A stretch of DNA of 63,064 nt, from assembly GCA_029862745.1 (NCBI GenBank), contig JAOTWS010000004.1, positions 42,250 through 105,313 on the forward strand, written 5' to 3'. Shown here in pieces: positions 9,301 through 17,730 of this stretch. The stretch is from Nitrosopumilus sp. (GTDB lineage: Archaea > Thermoproteota > Nitrososphaeria > Nitrososphaerales > Nitrosopumilaceae). The notes below the pieces were generated by a model. That model made no database searches. It worked only from the letters and a program-made list of their open reading frames with translations, and was not told where the DNA came from. Numbering within the stretch: the first letter of the stretch is position 1; each line of letters begins with the position of its first letter. The position numbers were made by a program, and so were the translations under genes.

Positions 9301-10863
9301 TCAATCAGATATAGAAAAACCGTTTCCAATTATCGTAACAGTATTTGTAGAATTGTCAATCATGAGCCCAAGAACTCTGTGAGATGGAGTCTTGATTCTC
9401 TCCCATGCATAAGCATCATCATCATCAGAGAGTTTCCCATCAAAGAGCAGTCCAAATCTATCCTCATTTAACATTTCATCATGAAATTTTGGATATAGTA
9501 ATTCATTGGGGATGGAGACAGTAAGCAAGTCACCATATTTGTTATTGTTTTTTTCAATGCTTATTGATAATTGGTCATTATCATTACTATTATTATCAAG
9601 ATGGATGTCTTGAATTTGAATGGCATCTGAATAGTAATTTACATCAAATCCATTTACTGTCTTTGCATCAAAGTATCCTCTGTTTAGAATCTTAAAGAAT
9701 GTCGATTCCTGAATACACATCAAATCTCCATTTGGTTTAAGATATCGTCCCAAATCAGGACCACATCCCATGTGCATTGGCATAACTCCCAGCATACGTT
9801 GTTCAGTAAGGGAAAGATCTTTTTTATGAATCAAAATGTATGTGGGATTTGTTTTATCATCCAGACTCAAGATTATTGGCCTTACCGGAAGGTCATGGTT
9901 AGTAGTAGAGCTAAAATAAGGATGTAGTGTTTCTTTGTCTTCTGTGTTCAGATATGCCATGGGGGGATGCACGAATATGTCTTCTTCTGCTCCATTAGGG
10001 AATGTCATCTTGACTCTAGTTATCGTACCAAGGTTTGGCTCATCAGAGTGTTTTTCATAGAATTGGAAATTTATCCCATGAAATGCGCGAGTTATTTTCT
10101 GACCTCCCAACACACCAAGATCATCTGTCAACGGCAATGCATGAAATTGCTTTCCTGTAAAAATCACATCACCATCATTGTGAAACTTTATCCATTCAGT
10201 TTCATATGACCATCCTGCAAAACCTGAATACTCTGAATCTGAACCAGAATTTATTGCAATTGAGATTCTTGTCTCAAAAGGAATCCAGTCTTCAAGTTTT
10301 TTGTGATAGTATGTTCCAGGAGTCTCATCTGTAAACTTGTCTGCAGACATGCCAACAATGACTTGTTTCCTGCCAAAGTCTAAGAACACATCTTTGAGAT
10401 CAACTTGTGTATGACCTAGTTTCTTGAGTATCTTTTCAGTTATCTCCATTCTTTGGTCAATGTTATCAAAAGTTATCTCATTTGATTGCACTACAGCAAT
10501 AATTCCGGCCATTTTTGTAAAATCAGCATCTGATGTAAATTCGTAGATGCCAGTTGCATTAAATTTCACAGATCCTGATTTGCCTGGACTTATTTTGCCA
10601 GTAGTCCAGCTACCGTCTTTTCCATTTATTGTAAAGGGATACTTGTCTTGATTTATCCATGTTATCGTATCTTTCTGGTCTAGAATTAATCCAATAAGAG
10701 TAGGTTCAAAATTCAGAGTGGTAGTATTATCTAATCTTAATGGGCTAAAAAGAATCACATGTTGATTTTCTTTTGATGTCTGTTTGATGTGATCATCTGC
10801 CAACACATTGTATGGCATCATAACAAGCATCATTGCTGCAAAAACATACAAAATCATGTTCAT
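9301..10863 (-). CDS. Secreted protein with N-terminal cupredoxin-like domain
   Basis: A 520-residue exported protein with an N-terminal signal peptide (about 1-22, cleavage near VLADD). Residues ~50-130 look like a plastocyanin/cupredoxin fold: DTITWINQDKYPFTI, then GSVKFNATGIYEFTSD and AGIIAVV. The usual C-terminal C-x-H-x-M copper loop is not evident, so copper binding is doubtful. The remaining ~380 residues are a large beta-rich extracellular region I do not recognise, containing LGVMPMHMGCGPDLGRYLKPNG. Likely a surface or periplasm-like protein. Confidence 0.7.
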   Translation of the reverse strand: MNMILYVFAAMMLVMMPYNVLADDHIKQTSKENQHVILFSPLRLDNTTTLNFEPTLIGLILDQKDTITWINQDKYPFTINGKDGSWTTGKISPGKSGSVKFNATGIYEFTSDADFTKMAGIIAVVQSNEITFDNIDQRMEITEKILKKLGHTQVDLKDVFLDFGRKQVIVGMSADKFTDETPGTYYHKKLEDWIPFETRISIAINSGSDSEYSGFAGWSYETEWIKFHNDGDVIFTGKQFHALPLTDDLGVLGGQKITRAFHGINFQFYEKHSDEPNLGTITRVKMTFPNGAEEDIFVHPPMAYLNTEDKETLHPYFSSTTNHDLPVRPIILSLDDKTNPTYILIHKKDLSLTEQRMLGVMPMHMGCGPDLGRYLKPNGDLMCIQESTFFKILNRGYFDAKTVNGFDVNYYSDAIQIQDIHLDNNSNDNDQLSISIEKNNNKYGDLLTVSIPNELLYPKFHDEMLNEDRFGLLFDGKLSDDDDAYAWERIKTPSHRVLGLMIDNSTNTVTIIGNGFSISD

Positions 10864-11029
10864 TTTTTCTTCAGCGATACTAACATTACAGGATTATTAA
10901 TGAATTAGTTAGTCAGAAGAAAAGATTACAGGTGGTACTCTTTAGAATTATTTTAGAATCGTACTGAAATAAAATGATCACACCATTTTAGGAATTTTGC
11001 ATTGTAATGGTTGTGCTGACCTTTTAGTG

Positions 11030-12076
11030 TCATCTACCACATAGTCTCATTTTTCCAGACAAATACAACAATTCTAGATTTTGTATGGCATCAAAATGCA
11101 ATCCCAAATTTGCAAGACGATTTTCTTCAGTATACACTTGTGATTCTGACCAGTTACCATGTAATGCGTGCAATAATTCATGAATTAAAACCACAGTTAC
11201 CATCTTGTATGATTCTACAGAATTTTTCTCTAAAGACCTGTGAATTCCAATTCGATAAAAAGGATATGTTCCATCAATGTATCCATATGCATTTTCTCTG
11301 TCATATTGAATGAATATGCTAAATTTGGCATCATGAAATAATTCAGAAATGCCTTCAAACTTGTGATGTTCCTCTATGATCTTCTTGGCATCTTGCAGAC
11401 ATCCGTACATCCAAGTATTTCCTTGTTCAGTAGGGTATGTCTTTCTGATAAATTCATCATCTGCTTTTCTGTCTTCTTCATGTTGACGAAGTTGAACCGT
11501 CTCTGATTTACAGTGATAGGCACGAATGTGTTCAATTCTGATCTGGTTCATCTTTTCAATGTCACTATAATCTGACGAAAACCCGCAGCTCTTGCATATT
11601 ACTGCAAATCTAGCAGTAGTGATGTTGACTCCTTTTTTTCGGACATAGTCTTTTTCAATATGCTTTGCTGCCATAACTTTTGGACATTCATGATTTTCAG
11701 CAAGACGGTGGTCACCACAATAATTTTTTTGACAATAATAGCATGAATTGATGTCAGGCCATACCAATTTCTTTTGGCAAGAGTAACAAAATTTTTCATT
11801 AGGTTCGTCATCTTTTTTGTTTAATGTCTCAGAATCACGATTAAGTGTTACTTGTTCTTGTTCCAAGTGCGTTTCATTCTCTTTTTTCTCTCTTCGCTCT
11901 ATCTGTTTTTTTAGTTGAAGGTCTACCTCAAAGGCGTTCATTTCAGATAATCGTTTTATATCATTATCTTTCTTCTCCAGTTGTTCTTTTGTTTTTCTTA
12001 ACTCCTCTCGTGCTTTTTCAAGTTCCTTATGCTGCTCTTTTGTTAATCTTTTTTTGAATCTGTCAAAAAAGTTCAT
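11030..12076 (-). CDS. AN1-type zinc finger protein with C-terminal HExxH metallopeptidase-like domain
   Basis: A 348-residue protein. Residues 1-90 form a charged coiled coil; 97-131 form an AN1-type zinc finger (CYSCQKKL, then CYYCQKNYCGDHRL, ending HECPK). A second zinc module C161-x2-C164 with H183 and H188 follows. The C-terminus has VVLIHELLHALHG, with HELLH at 299-303, a gluzincin or SprT-like catalytic helix. AN1 fingers occur in ubiquitin- and stress-linked eukaryotic proteins. A protease or peptide-binding role in protein quality control is an inference. The next upstream Glu/His ligand is not clear. Confidence 0.75.
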   Translation of the reverse strand: MNFFDRFKKRLTKEQHKELEKAREELRKTKEQLEKKDNDIKRLSEMNAFEVDLQLKKQIERREKKENETHLEQEQVTLNRDSETLNKKDDEPNEKFCYSCQKKLVWPDINSCYYCQKNYCGDHRLAENHECPKVMAAKHIEKDYVRKKGVNITTARFAVICKSCGFSSDYSDIEKMNQIRIEHIRAYHCKSETVQLRQHEEDRKADDEFIRKTYPTEQGNTWMYGCLQDAKKIIEEHHKFEGISELFHDAKFSIFIQYDRENAYGYIDGTYPFYRIGIHRSLEKNSVESYKMVTVVLIHELLHALHGNWSESQVYTEENRLANLGLHFDAIQNLELLYLSGKMRLCGR

Positions 12077-12294
12077 TTTTTTACATCCTTTTCAATAATG
12101 TGGATTTCCATATATGTAACAATTTCTGTGTTTACTTGCATAATGAATATAATATCACATAATGCAAATTAGACTCACCAACAAATCAACTTCCGTTATG
12201 ATTTTAGGTTGTATCAGAATTATGTACCTAAGGCCACCTTGTTTTGAGAAAAGTTTCATTTGTGCATAAAATTCACAGAAGATAACTTTTTTAT

Positions 12295-13149
12295 CTAAAA
12301 TGATTTCTTGATTTTGCCTATTACTTTTAACTGCTCAAAGTATTCCTTTTGTGAATCAGCCCTAACATCACATACCAGATGAGCCAATCCAACTTCTCGA
12401 TATTTTTGTATTTGTGAGATTATCTCATCAACACTTCCTACTAATCGCAGTCTAGGATGACCATCTGCCCCAGTGTATTGAGATTCAATTTTTTGATTTG
12501 CAGCAAAATTAATTCGTAAAGACCAGATAAAATTACTTTTTTTCATTTGTGTTATCTTTTGTATTCCCAAATCATACTCTTGAACAGATATTCCAACTGG
12601 ATGCCATCCATCACCAATTGATGCAACTCGCTTTAATGCCCCATCAGATTGCCCTCCAATCAATATTGGTGGTCCATTGTCAGATACTGGCATTGGTTCA
12701 CAAGAATAACCTAGTTTTGCATAATTGCCAGCCCACATCTTTCTCATAATGTCGATATTTTCTGCAACAGTCTTTGATCTATTTTTAAAATCATAGCCAA
12801 GCAAATCAAACTCTTTTTTGTTCCATCCTATTCCAACTCCAATCATCACCCTTCCATTTGACAACGAGTCTAAAGTTGCAATCTGTTTTGCCAGAACAAG
12901 GGGTTCCCTAAGTGGAACCAAAAGTACCGAAGAGCCTAGTTGAACAGATTCAGTAATTGATGATAAAAACCCCAGTGTCGTAATACTCTCAAATACTCTG
13001 TTCCAAGGAGCATCATTCTTTGGAACGATAATATGATCAGAGACCCATATGGAATCAAGCTCAAGTCGTTCAATCTCCAAGGCAGCATCTTTTAAAAAAG
13101 ACCGAGAAGGAAGCAATCCATAATTTGAAAGAGAGACACCAATCTTCAT
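12295..13149 (-). CDS. LLM-class F420-dependent oxidoreductase
   Basis: A 284-residue luciferase-like monooxygenase-fold TIM barrel: start MKIGVSLSNYG, then LDSIWVSDHI, LGFLSSITE, VLLVPLREPLVLAKQIATLD and NGRVMIGVGIGWNKKEFD, all hallmarks of F420-dependent family members. C-terminal GPPILIGG is also typical. It would use coenzyme F420, which thaumarchaea make, for hydride transfer to an unknown substrate. It is full length and sits alone. Confidence 0.88.
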   Translation of the reverse strand: MKIGVSLSNYGLLPSRSFLKDAALEIERLELDSIWVSDHIIVPKNDAPWNRVFESITTLGFLSSITESVQLGSSVLLVPLREPLVLAKQIATLDSLSNGRVMIGVGIGWNKKEFDLLGYDFKNRSKTVAENIDIMRKMWAGNYAKLGYSCEPMPVSDNGPPILIGGQSDGALKRVASIGDGWHPVGISVQEYDLGIQKITQMKKSNFIWSLRINFAANQKIESQYTGADGHPRLRLVGSVDEIISQIQKYREVGLAHLVCDVRADSQKEYFEQLKVIGKIKKSF

Positions 13150-13354
13150 GGCTAAACCAATAGTTACCTAGATTTTAGATTTTTGAGCAAATTGATTGAT
13201 TGATTTTGGTTTGAAGGTATTGGAAAGATCAATTTGATTCCATACCAGAGAATCACGTTGATGGCATATAGGTAGACCAGATAGGATACAACTACCGCAC
13301 AGTAGTAAAAAAATATACACAATATTATTTATGATTAGATCTAAAAGATAGATT

Positions 13355-13546
13355 CTAAGTTCTTTTTTGATTTAAGACTGATTTACGAAATTTAGCCTTT
13401 CGTTTGAGCCTGAGAAGAGAGTTACAGCAAGGACATGCTATTCCCTCATACCACAAATAGACATTGCAAGATGTGCATCGCTTGGCATTGTCTGAATACA
13501 TTCTCTTCTCAGACCTGTATCTCTCACAAATTCCTCTACAAGTCAT
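13355..13546 (-). CDS. Small CPCC zinc protein, duplicated copy 1
   Basis: A 63-residue, basic, Cys-rich protein. Pattern: C-x3-C near the N-terminus (TCRGICERY), then RC-x2-C (KRCTSCNVYL) and CPCC-x3-LR (ACPCCNSLLRLKRK). Three Cys pairs suggest a zinc-binding nucleic-acid or regulatory protein. Its ATG overlaps the stop of the upstream zinc ribbon (ATGA), so the two are translationally coupled. It lies inside the 391-bp duplicated block. Paralogs are at 22889-23176 and in the array at 47550-48671. Confidence 0.75.
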   Translation of the reverse strand: MTCRGICERYRSEKRMYSDNAKRCTSCNVYLWYEGIACPCCNSLLRLKRKAKFRKSVLNQKRT

Positions 13547-13756
13547 GCTGGATGATAATCAGATACAAAAAGACGTCTACAATCTGGACACAATTTTGAA
13601 TTTTTTAGAATATAGTATGAAAATGCTTTACTGCAACCAATGCAACATCTAATGGAAACTCCAAGAGACACAAATCTATTTTATTTGTACAAAAATTAAA
13701 ACAAGATCCTCATTCTTTGATTTTATTCTAATGTCTTGGAATTATTATGATTGTGT
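13366..13756. repeat. 391-bp duplicated segment, copy 1
   Basis: Matches 22996-23386 in the same orientation with only three mismatches that I can find (about 99% identity), at a constant offset of 9630. It contains the complete zinc-ribbon gene and nearly all of the CPCC zinc protein gene. No terminal inverted repeats or transposase are visible, so it is not an obvious insertion sequence. The near identity implies a recent duplication or gene conversion. Confidence 0.95.
13543..13671 (-). CDS. 42-residue zinc ribbon, duplicated copy 1
   Basis: GTG start at 13669-13671. The protein contains IRCCIGCSKAF and KLCPDCRRLF, giving C-x2-C-x14-C-x2-C, a compact zinc ribbon. The stop overlaps the start of the downstream CPCC protein as ATGA, so the two form a coupled pair. 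Too short for standard gene finders, but the motif and the coupling support it. Role unknown; probably nucleic-acid or protein binding. Confidence 0.6.
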   Translation of the reverse strand: MSLGVSIRCCIGCSKAFSYYILKNSKLCPDCRRLFVSDYHPA

Positions 13757-13904
13757 AGAGTTCTAGTACCGATGCTAACAATATCACACTAACATCAAAA
13801 AATACTGTACATTGTTATACTAGCATCCAAAATTCATTTAAAATAAAATTTTCATTTAAAAATAATCATGAATTCTATATTGTAAAAATATAGAAAATGA
13901 GAAA

Positions 13905-14126
13905 TTACTTTCTCAATCTTATTGCCATTTTAGCTGCTAATCCCCATGAGAACAAAGTAAATCCAATTGGAAATACTCCACTCGTAAGTATTTGAGGTAC
14001 CTGTTCTAGGCCCATACTTTCTGAGGAATACATTGCAGCAGCTATAGGCAAGGCAACCAAGCCTACTACTCCGAGTTTTGTCTTTGTGTTCTCAGAGACT
14101 GTTTTTTGTATGCTGTATGTGCTCAT
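13905..14126 (-). CDS. Small two-helix membrane protein
   Basis: A 73-residue protein with two hydrophobic helices (about 20-36 and 47-66), a polar N-terminus and a basic C-terminus (AKMAIRLRK). It stands alone. No family recognised. Confidence 0.6.
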   Translation of the reverse strand: MSTYSIQKTVSENTKTKLGVVGLVALPIAAAMYSSESMGLEQVPQILTSGVFPIGFTLFSWGLAAKMAIRLRK

Positions 14127-14260
14127 GATAGTATAAGAGGGCTACAAGTATTTGGAATGGATCTAACTTTTTGCTATGGTTTTGTTCTGATATGGAATAG
14201 AGAGATGAGTAGTTTGTTCAGTTGTTGAACTGGGATGCTCTCATCTAACAACCCCTTGAT

Positions 14261-14401
14261 TTAAGATATATCATCGTACAGAATATCCATTTTTTGCATA
14301 TCTTCTTTGATTATCGATACGTTTGTCTCAGGTGCAGAGATTCTACTTGAATGATTTACAAACTTGTGAAGCAAGAATCCTAATGGTGTAACAAAAAACA
14401 T
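14261..14401 (-). CDS. Small membrane-associated protein, unknown
   Basis: A 46-residue ORF beginning MFFVTPLGFLLHKFV, hydrophobic, followed by a polar helical tail (NVSIIKEDMQKMDILYDD). The same frame extends upstream to a TTG at 14428, which would add nine residues (EDFANYWN) before the Met and may be the true start. The protein-like composition supports it. The rest of 14127-14621 shows no other gene. Confidence 0.45.
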   Translation of the reverse strand: MFFVTPLGFLLHKFVNHSSRISAPETNVSIIKEDMQKMDILYDDIS

Positions 14402-14621
14402 GTTCCAATAGTTTGCAAAATCCTCCAAACGACAAAGTAATAATCAAACAGAGTTTGATACAAAATGAAAGCAGATCCCGAAAGAACTTGATAGATTGGG
14501 CAATAATTTAGATCCAGTTAGATGTAAAACTGATTATTGTAAACATTATTCTTTATTGACCTAGATCGAACCAAAAATCAATAAGATAATTCAAATTGTC
14601 TTTGTATGAGAGGATAGATCC

Positions 14622-14744
14622 ATGGGCGAACTATTAAGATTCAGAGGTTTGTGTACAAAATGTCATTCTTCTGGTGTTGAACTTGTGTTAGATGATGAGA
14701 CACTTGAGGCAGTTTGTGATGAGTGTAGAAATAATACAAATTAG
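14622..14744 (+). CDS. 40-residue zinc ribbon
   Basis: Starts MGELLRFRGLCTKCHSS and ends EAVCDECRNNTN, giving two C-x2-C knuckles about 21 residues apart with an acidic loop between. A minimal zinc ribbon like many in this window. Stand-alone, with an AT-rich upstream region. Function unknown. Confidence 0.6.
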   Translation: MGELLRFRGLCTKCHSSGVELVLDDETLEAVCDECRNNTN

Positions 14745-14928
14745 TTTATTCATCAGTAAGATCTAAAACCCATGATTCTATCCACACATTGTAGTGTCTA
14801 ATTCTATTCCAAAATGGTAAAATCAAATCATAGAGATCCAAGATATTTAACTAAATGTAGTTTTTAAAAGGAATTCATTAAAAGACATTACAGATGATTT
14901 TCTGTTTAAAAACAACCCGTGATATCTC

Positions 14929-15174
14929 TTAATTTTGGATAGTAGAATCTTGATGTCTGTATCTGGTCTGCTGATATTTACTAAGCATCCAATACATTCC
15001 AATTTCTAGATCCAATTTAGCATTATGCATATAATCAGCTACTACTGCTTTTCGTTCTTTGAATGCAGGTATGGAGTTTGCTTGTGAAATAGTTTGTCTT
15101 TCTTTTACTGGCTTATTTCCAACCAGATTCTTTAGAGCCTCAGATTGGCTGATGTTTTTTTGCATTAGTTGCAT
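14929..15174 (-). CDS. Hypothetical 81-residue protein
   Basis: Polar, probably helical protein containing SQSEALKNLVGNKPVKERQTIS and DLEIGMYWMLSKYQQTRY. No signal, membrane segment or metal motif. It lies just upstream of the secreted repeat protein on the same strand but about 80 bases separate them from a likely promoter. I do not recognise a family. Confidence 0.5.
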   Translation of the reverse strand: MQLMQKNISQSEALKNLVGNKPVKERQTISQANSIPAFKERKAVVADYMHNAKLDLEIGMYWMLSKYQQTRYRHQDSTIQN

Positions 15175-15255
15175 GAATGCTATAACGTAGAAAAATATTT
15201 GCCAATACCCTTTACTTTGTGGTATGCCATAATCGAATTAAAAAAGAAAAGGAGG

Positions 15256-16284
15256 TTATTTTGTAAGAACTATAGAGTAGCTTACAGTAAATGGTGTATC
15301 TTTCATGGTATGTAGTGCCAGTGCGTTACCTGAGAACTGTACTGAACCTGCAGCCTTTGATTCAACAAGTACTAATCCATAGTGTGTTTTACCATCTGTA
15401 GTCCATGTTGGCATGTCTGCTAGGTCACCTTTTACTATAGGACCAATTAGACTCACAATCTGAACTGGTTCAGATGCATCAAATGTGATGTATCCTCTGT
15501 ATGGTTTATCATTTGGAGGTAACAACAATGCAAGCTGATGGGTCTGATGTCCTATTCCTGGGTCTTGTGAGGATGTAGTGGTTCCCATGATAACATTTTC
15601 ACCATCTTTTACCAATTCTGTGTATGTGACAGAGTAGGTTACAGTAAATGGCTTAGAGTTTGTTGTATGCAATGCTATTGCATTACCTGAAAACTGCCAG
15701 AATCCTGCAGCCTTTTCATTATCTACCAATGTGAGGCCAAACTTTGTGTTACCATCAGTACTCCAAATTGGTTGTCCTTTATCCATACCTGCCTTTAGAG
15801 GGCCGTGTAATGCTACAAGCTGAACATTTTCAGATGCAGTATAGGTAAGATGTCCGCGATACGTGTTCGTATTTTGAGGAAGGATTACTGCCAACTGATG
15901 TCCTTCATGTCCTTGACCAGGATCTTGCACAGATGTAATTGTACCAGTTACTGTTTTTGGGACTTTTAATGAAGATTGTACTTCAGCTGTCTTCATTGTT
16001 TCTTCTTTATTGTCTTTCTTTGGAACTTCTTTAGCTTTTTCTACAGCTTCTGTTTTCTTTTCTTGTTTTACTTCTTCTTTCTTTTTCTCAGGAGATTTTA
16101 CTTCTGATGGTTTTTCAGAACATAATCTATCGCCACAGACTTTTTTTGAATTAATCACACTTAATGAAGTGCCTTTACTTTTTACAGCATCAGCTGATTG
16201 AATTAATCCAATAGGGCCTGTAACCGTTCCTGTGAACAGAACTATAACTGCAAAAATTGCCATAATAGTTGTTTTATTTGTCAT
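15256..16284 (-). CDS. Secreted surface protein with a duplicated domain
   Basis: A 342-residue exported protein. Signal peptide at about 1-33 (IMAIFAVIVLFTGTVTGPIG...). Residues ~45-105 are a Lys/Glu-rich linker. Two homologous ~110-residue domains follow: the first with TGTITSVQDPGQGHEGHQLA, the second with TTTSSQDPGIGHQTHQLA. Each also repeats VQ[LI]V[AS]L.GP, FS.G[NN]A.ALHT and PFTV.YS. The domain binds something unknown; the paired His (GHxxHQ) in each copy could bind a metal. Probably a cell-surface protein. Confidence 0.75.
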   Translation of the reverse strand: MTNKTTIMAIFAVIVLFTGTVTGPIGLIQSADAVKSKGTSLSVINSKKVCGDRLCSEKPSEVKSPEKKKEEVKQEKKTEAVEKAKEVPKKDNKEETMKTAEVQSSLKVPKTVTGTITSVQDPGQGHEGHQLAVILPQNTNTYRGHLTYTASENVQLVALHGPLKAGMDKGQPIWSTDGNTKFGLTLVDNEKAAGFWQFSGNAIALHTTNSKPFTVTYSVTYTELVKDGENVIMGTTTSSQDPGIGHQTHQLALLLPPNDKPYRGYITFDASEPVQIVSLIGPIVKGDLADMPTWTTDGKTHYGLVLVESKAAGSVQFSGNALALHTMKDTPFTVSYSIVLTK

Positions 16285-16663
16285 TATAATTTGCCGATTA
16301 TAGCAGTAATTAAAGGGACTGAATTTAGTTAAGAGTCAATTTAACTTCTTAGTGAAAAATACAAGTTTTCACATAATGATGATACTTGAGGAAATAAGAC
16401 CTTGTTACTAGGCCAAAATTACAATTTGATACTCCTTGGATTTTTGTCCTTCTTTTTTATGCTTATACGATAAACAATACCCAAAATATCCTGTAACACC
16501 TGGCTGCCATAACCGCTCTAATTATTGTTACAAGGTATCATGACTATCAAAGCCAGACAGTTAGAATACATGTAAAATCTCATTATTCATAAAGTTGGCA
16601 TCTAGAATAAACGATGTTCTCATAATCTTGAGATGGTAATCTTTTTGTAATTAATTACAAATG
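16285..16663. other. Intergenic stretch without a supported gene
   Basis: AT-rich gap between the divergent-free upstream ends of the secreted repeat protein and the fic terminus. I see only short frames broken by stops, no Cys motif and no clear RNA structure. Confidence 0.5.
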
Positions 16664-17539
16664 TCATTTTAGAAATTTTTTATTGTCTCTGAGATATTTT
16701 GAGATAAACCATTTCACAAAGATCATCTCGTCATTTTTTACATATGATGATTCTAGTTTGTTGATGTAGGTCTGTTTTTCTTTTGGGTCAATGTTTGACA
16801 TTGAATAATGATTCTTGTGTAAAATAAAGATCATCAACAGTCTTCCAATTCTGCCATTCCCATCAATAAATGGATGAATCAACTCGAATCTTTTATGAAA
16901 TCGGGCCGATAGCTCAACTGGATTCATTATTTTCTTTTCTTTGTTGTACCATTTTATCAAATTGGAAATTTCATCTGAGACGTCACACCATGGAACATAT
17001 TCAGTCTTTCCAAGATATGGTTGCACATCTTGTCTTCTAAAACTACCTGCATTGTTAGTATCAGTCTTTTGATATAGTTTGTTGTGCCAATTCAACATTA
17101 GTTTTTGATTAATATCATTATCTGTAACTAACATATCATCAAACAATTCTGCAAGCTGTTGAGCTTCGATAATATCTTCTAATGATGTATCCTTTGGAGA
17201 CAATCCTGTCTCCAATAATTTACGGGTTTGACCCAATGTCATAGTACTTCCCTCAATTTTTTGGGTACTGTAAGTATGAATTATTTTAAATCCGTGATTC
17301 TCATTTTTAATAATTTTCTTGTCTGCAGTTTTGATATGTTCAGAATAATTTTGATGAATTTTTTGGAGTGAAATTCCTTTATCTTCTCTGTAACATTTTA
17401 ATTCAAAATCCATTATTTTCTGATCTATGTCTTTTGGGATTTTGGTTCCAAGATATTTTTGTTGGGGGTTTTCCCTAGAGGAATATTTCAGATAGTAACG
17501 GGTTTGTCCTTTTTCCTTTCTTTTTATCAAACTTGTCAT
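16664..17539 (-). CDS. Fic-family AMPylation-domain protein
   Basis: A 291-residue protein with the complete Fic signature HPFIDGNGRIGR at 222-233; the catalytic His and the anion-binding Asn/Gly/Arg are all intact, so it is probably an active AMP transferase. An inhibitory-helix motif [ST]-x3-E-G is present upstream (T92-QKI-E96-G97), which marks the self-inhibited class II arrangement. The basic N-terminus (residues 1-50) with YYLKYSSREN and KYLGTKIPKD may be an extra binding domain. The gene is preceded by a strong palindrome overlapping its start, implying tight control or autoregulation. Confidence 0.88.
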   Translation of the reverse strand: MTSLIKRKEKGQTRYYLKYSSRENPQQKYLGTKIPKDIDQKIMDFELKCYREDKGISLQKIHQNYSEHIKTADKKIIKNENHGFKIIHTYSTQKIEGSTMTLGQTRKLLETGLSPKDTSLEDIIEAQQLAELFDDMLVTDNDINQKLMLNWHNKLYQKTDTNNAGSFRRQDVQPYLGKTEYVPWCDVSDEISNLIKWYNKEKKIMNPVELSARFHKRFELIHPFIDGNGRIGRLLMIFILHKNHYSMSNIDPKEKQTYINKLESSYVKNDEMIFVKWFISKYLRDNKKFLK

Positions 17540-17602
17540 GACATATGTATGTCACTACAACATTATAAGATTTACAAATTATAGTGATTTTGTAGTGACA
17601 TA
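17538..17602. promoter_or_regulatory. Nested palindromes at the fic start
   Basis: TATGTCACTACAA (17548-17560) and TTGTAGTGACATA (17590-17602) form a perfect 13-bp inverted repeat with a 29-bp spacer. The left arm is itself part of a second palindrome, TGACATA-TG-TATGTCA, which abuts the fic start codon. TATA-like TTATAATG lies between the arms on the minus strand. This looks like a two-site operator covering the fic promoter. Confidence 0.65.
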
Positions 17603-17730
17603 TAGGTGTATTTTTTTACAAATTAGTATTATGATTCTTCACTGCAGTACATTTAGGATTGGCTATAATCATCAAAAAATGCGGTTAGTGTAGTAATACT
17701 TTCATAATACCAAGAAAAAACTTTTCAAAA

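Noticed and set aside
13366-13756. Insertion sequence
   Set aside because: No transposase, no terminal inverted repeats and no target duplication could be seen at either copy.
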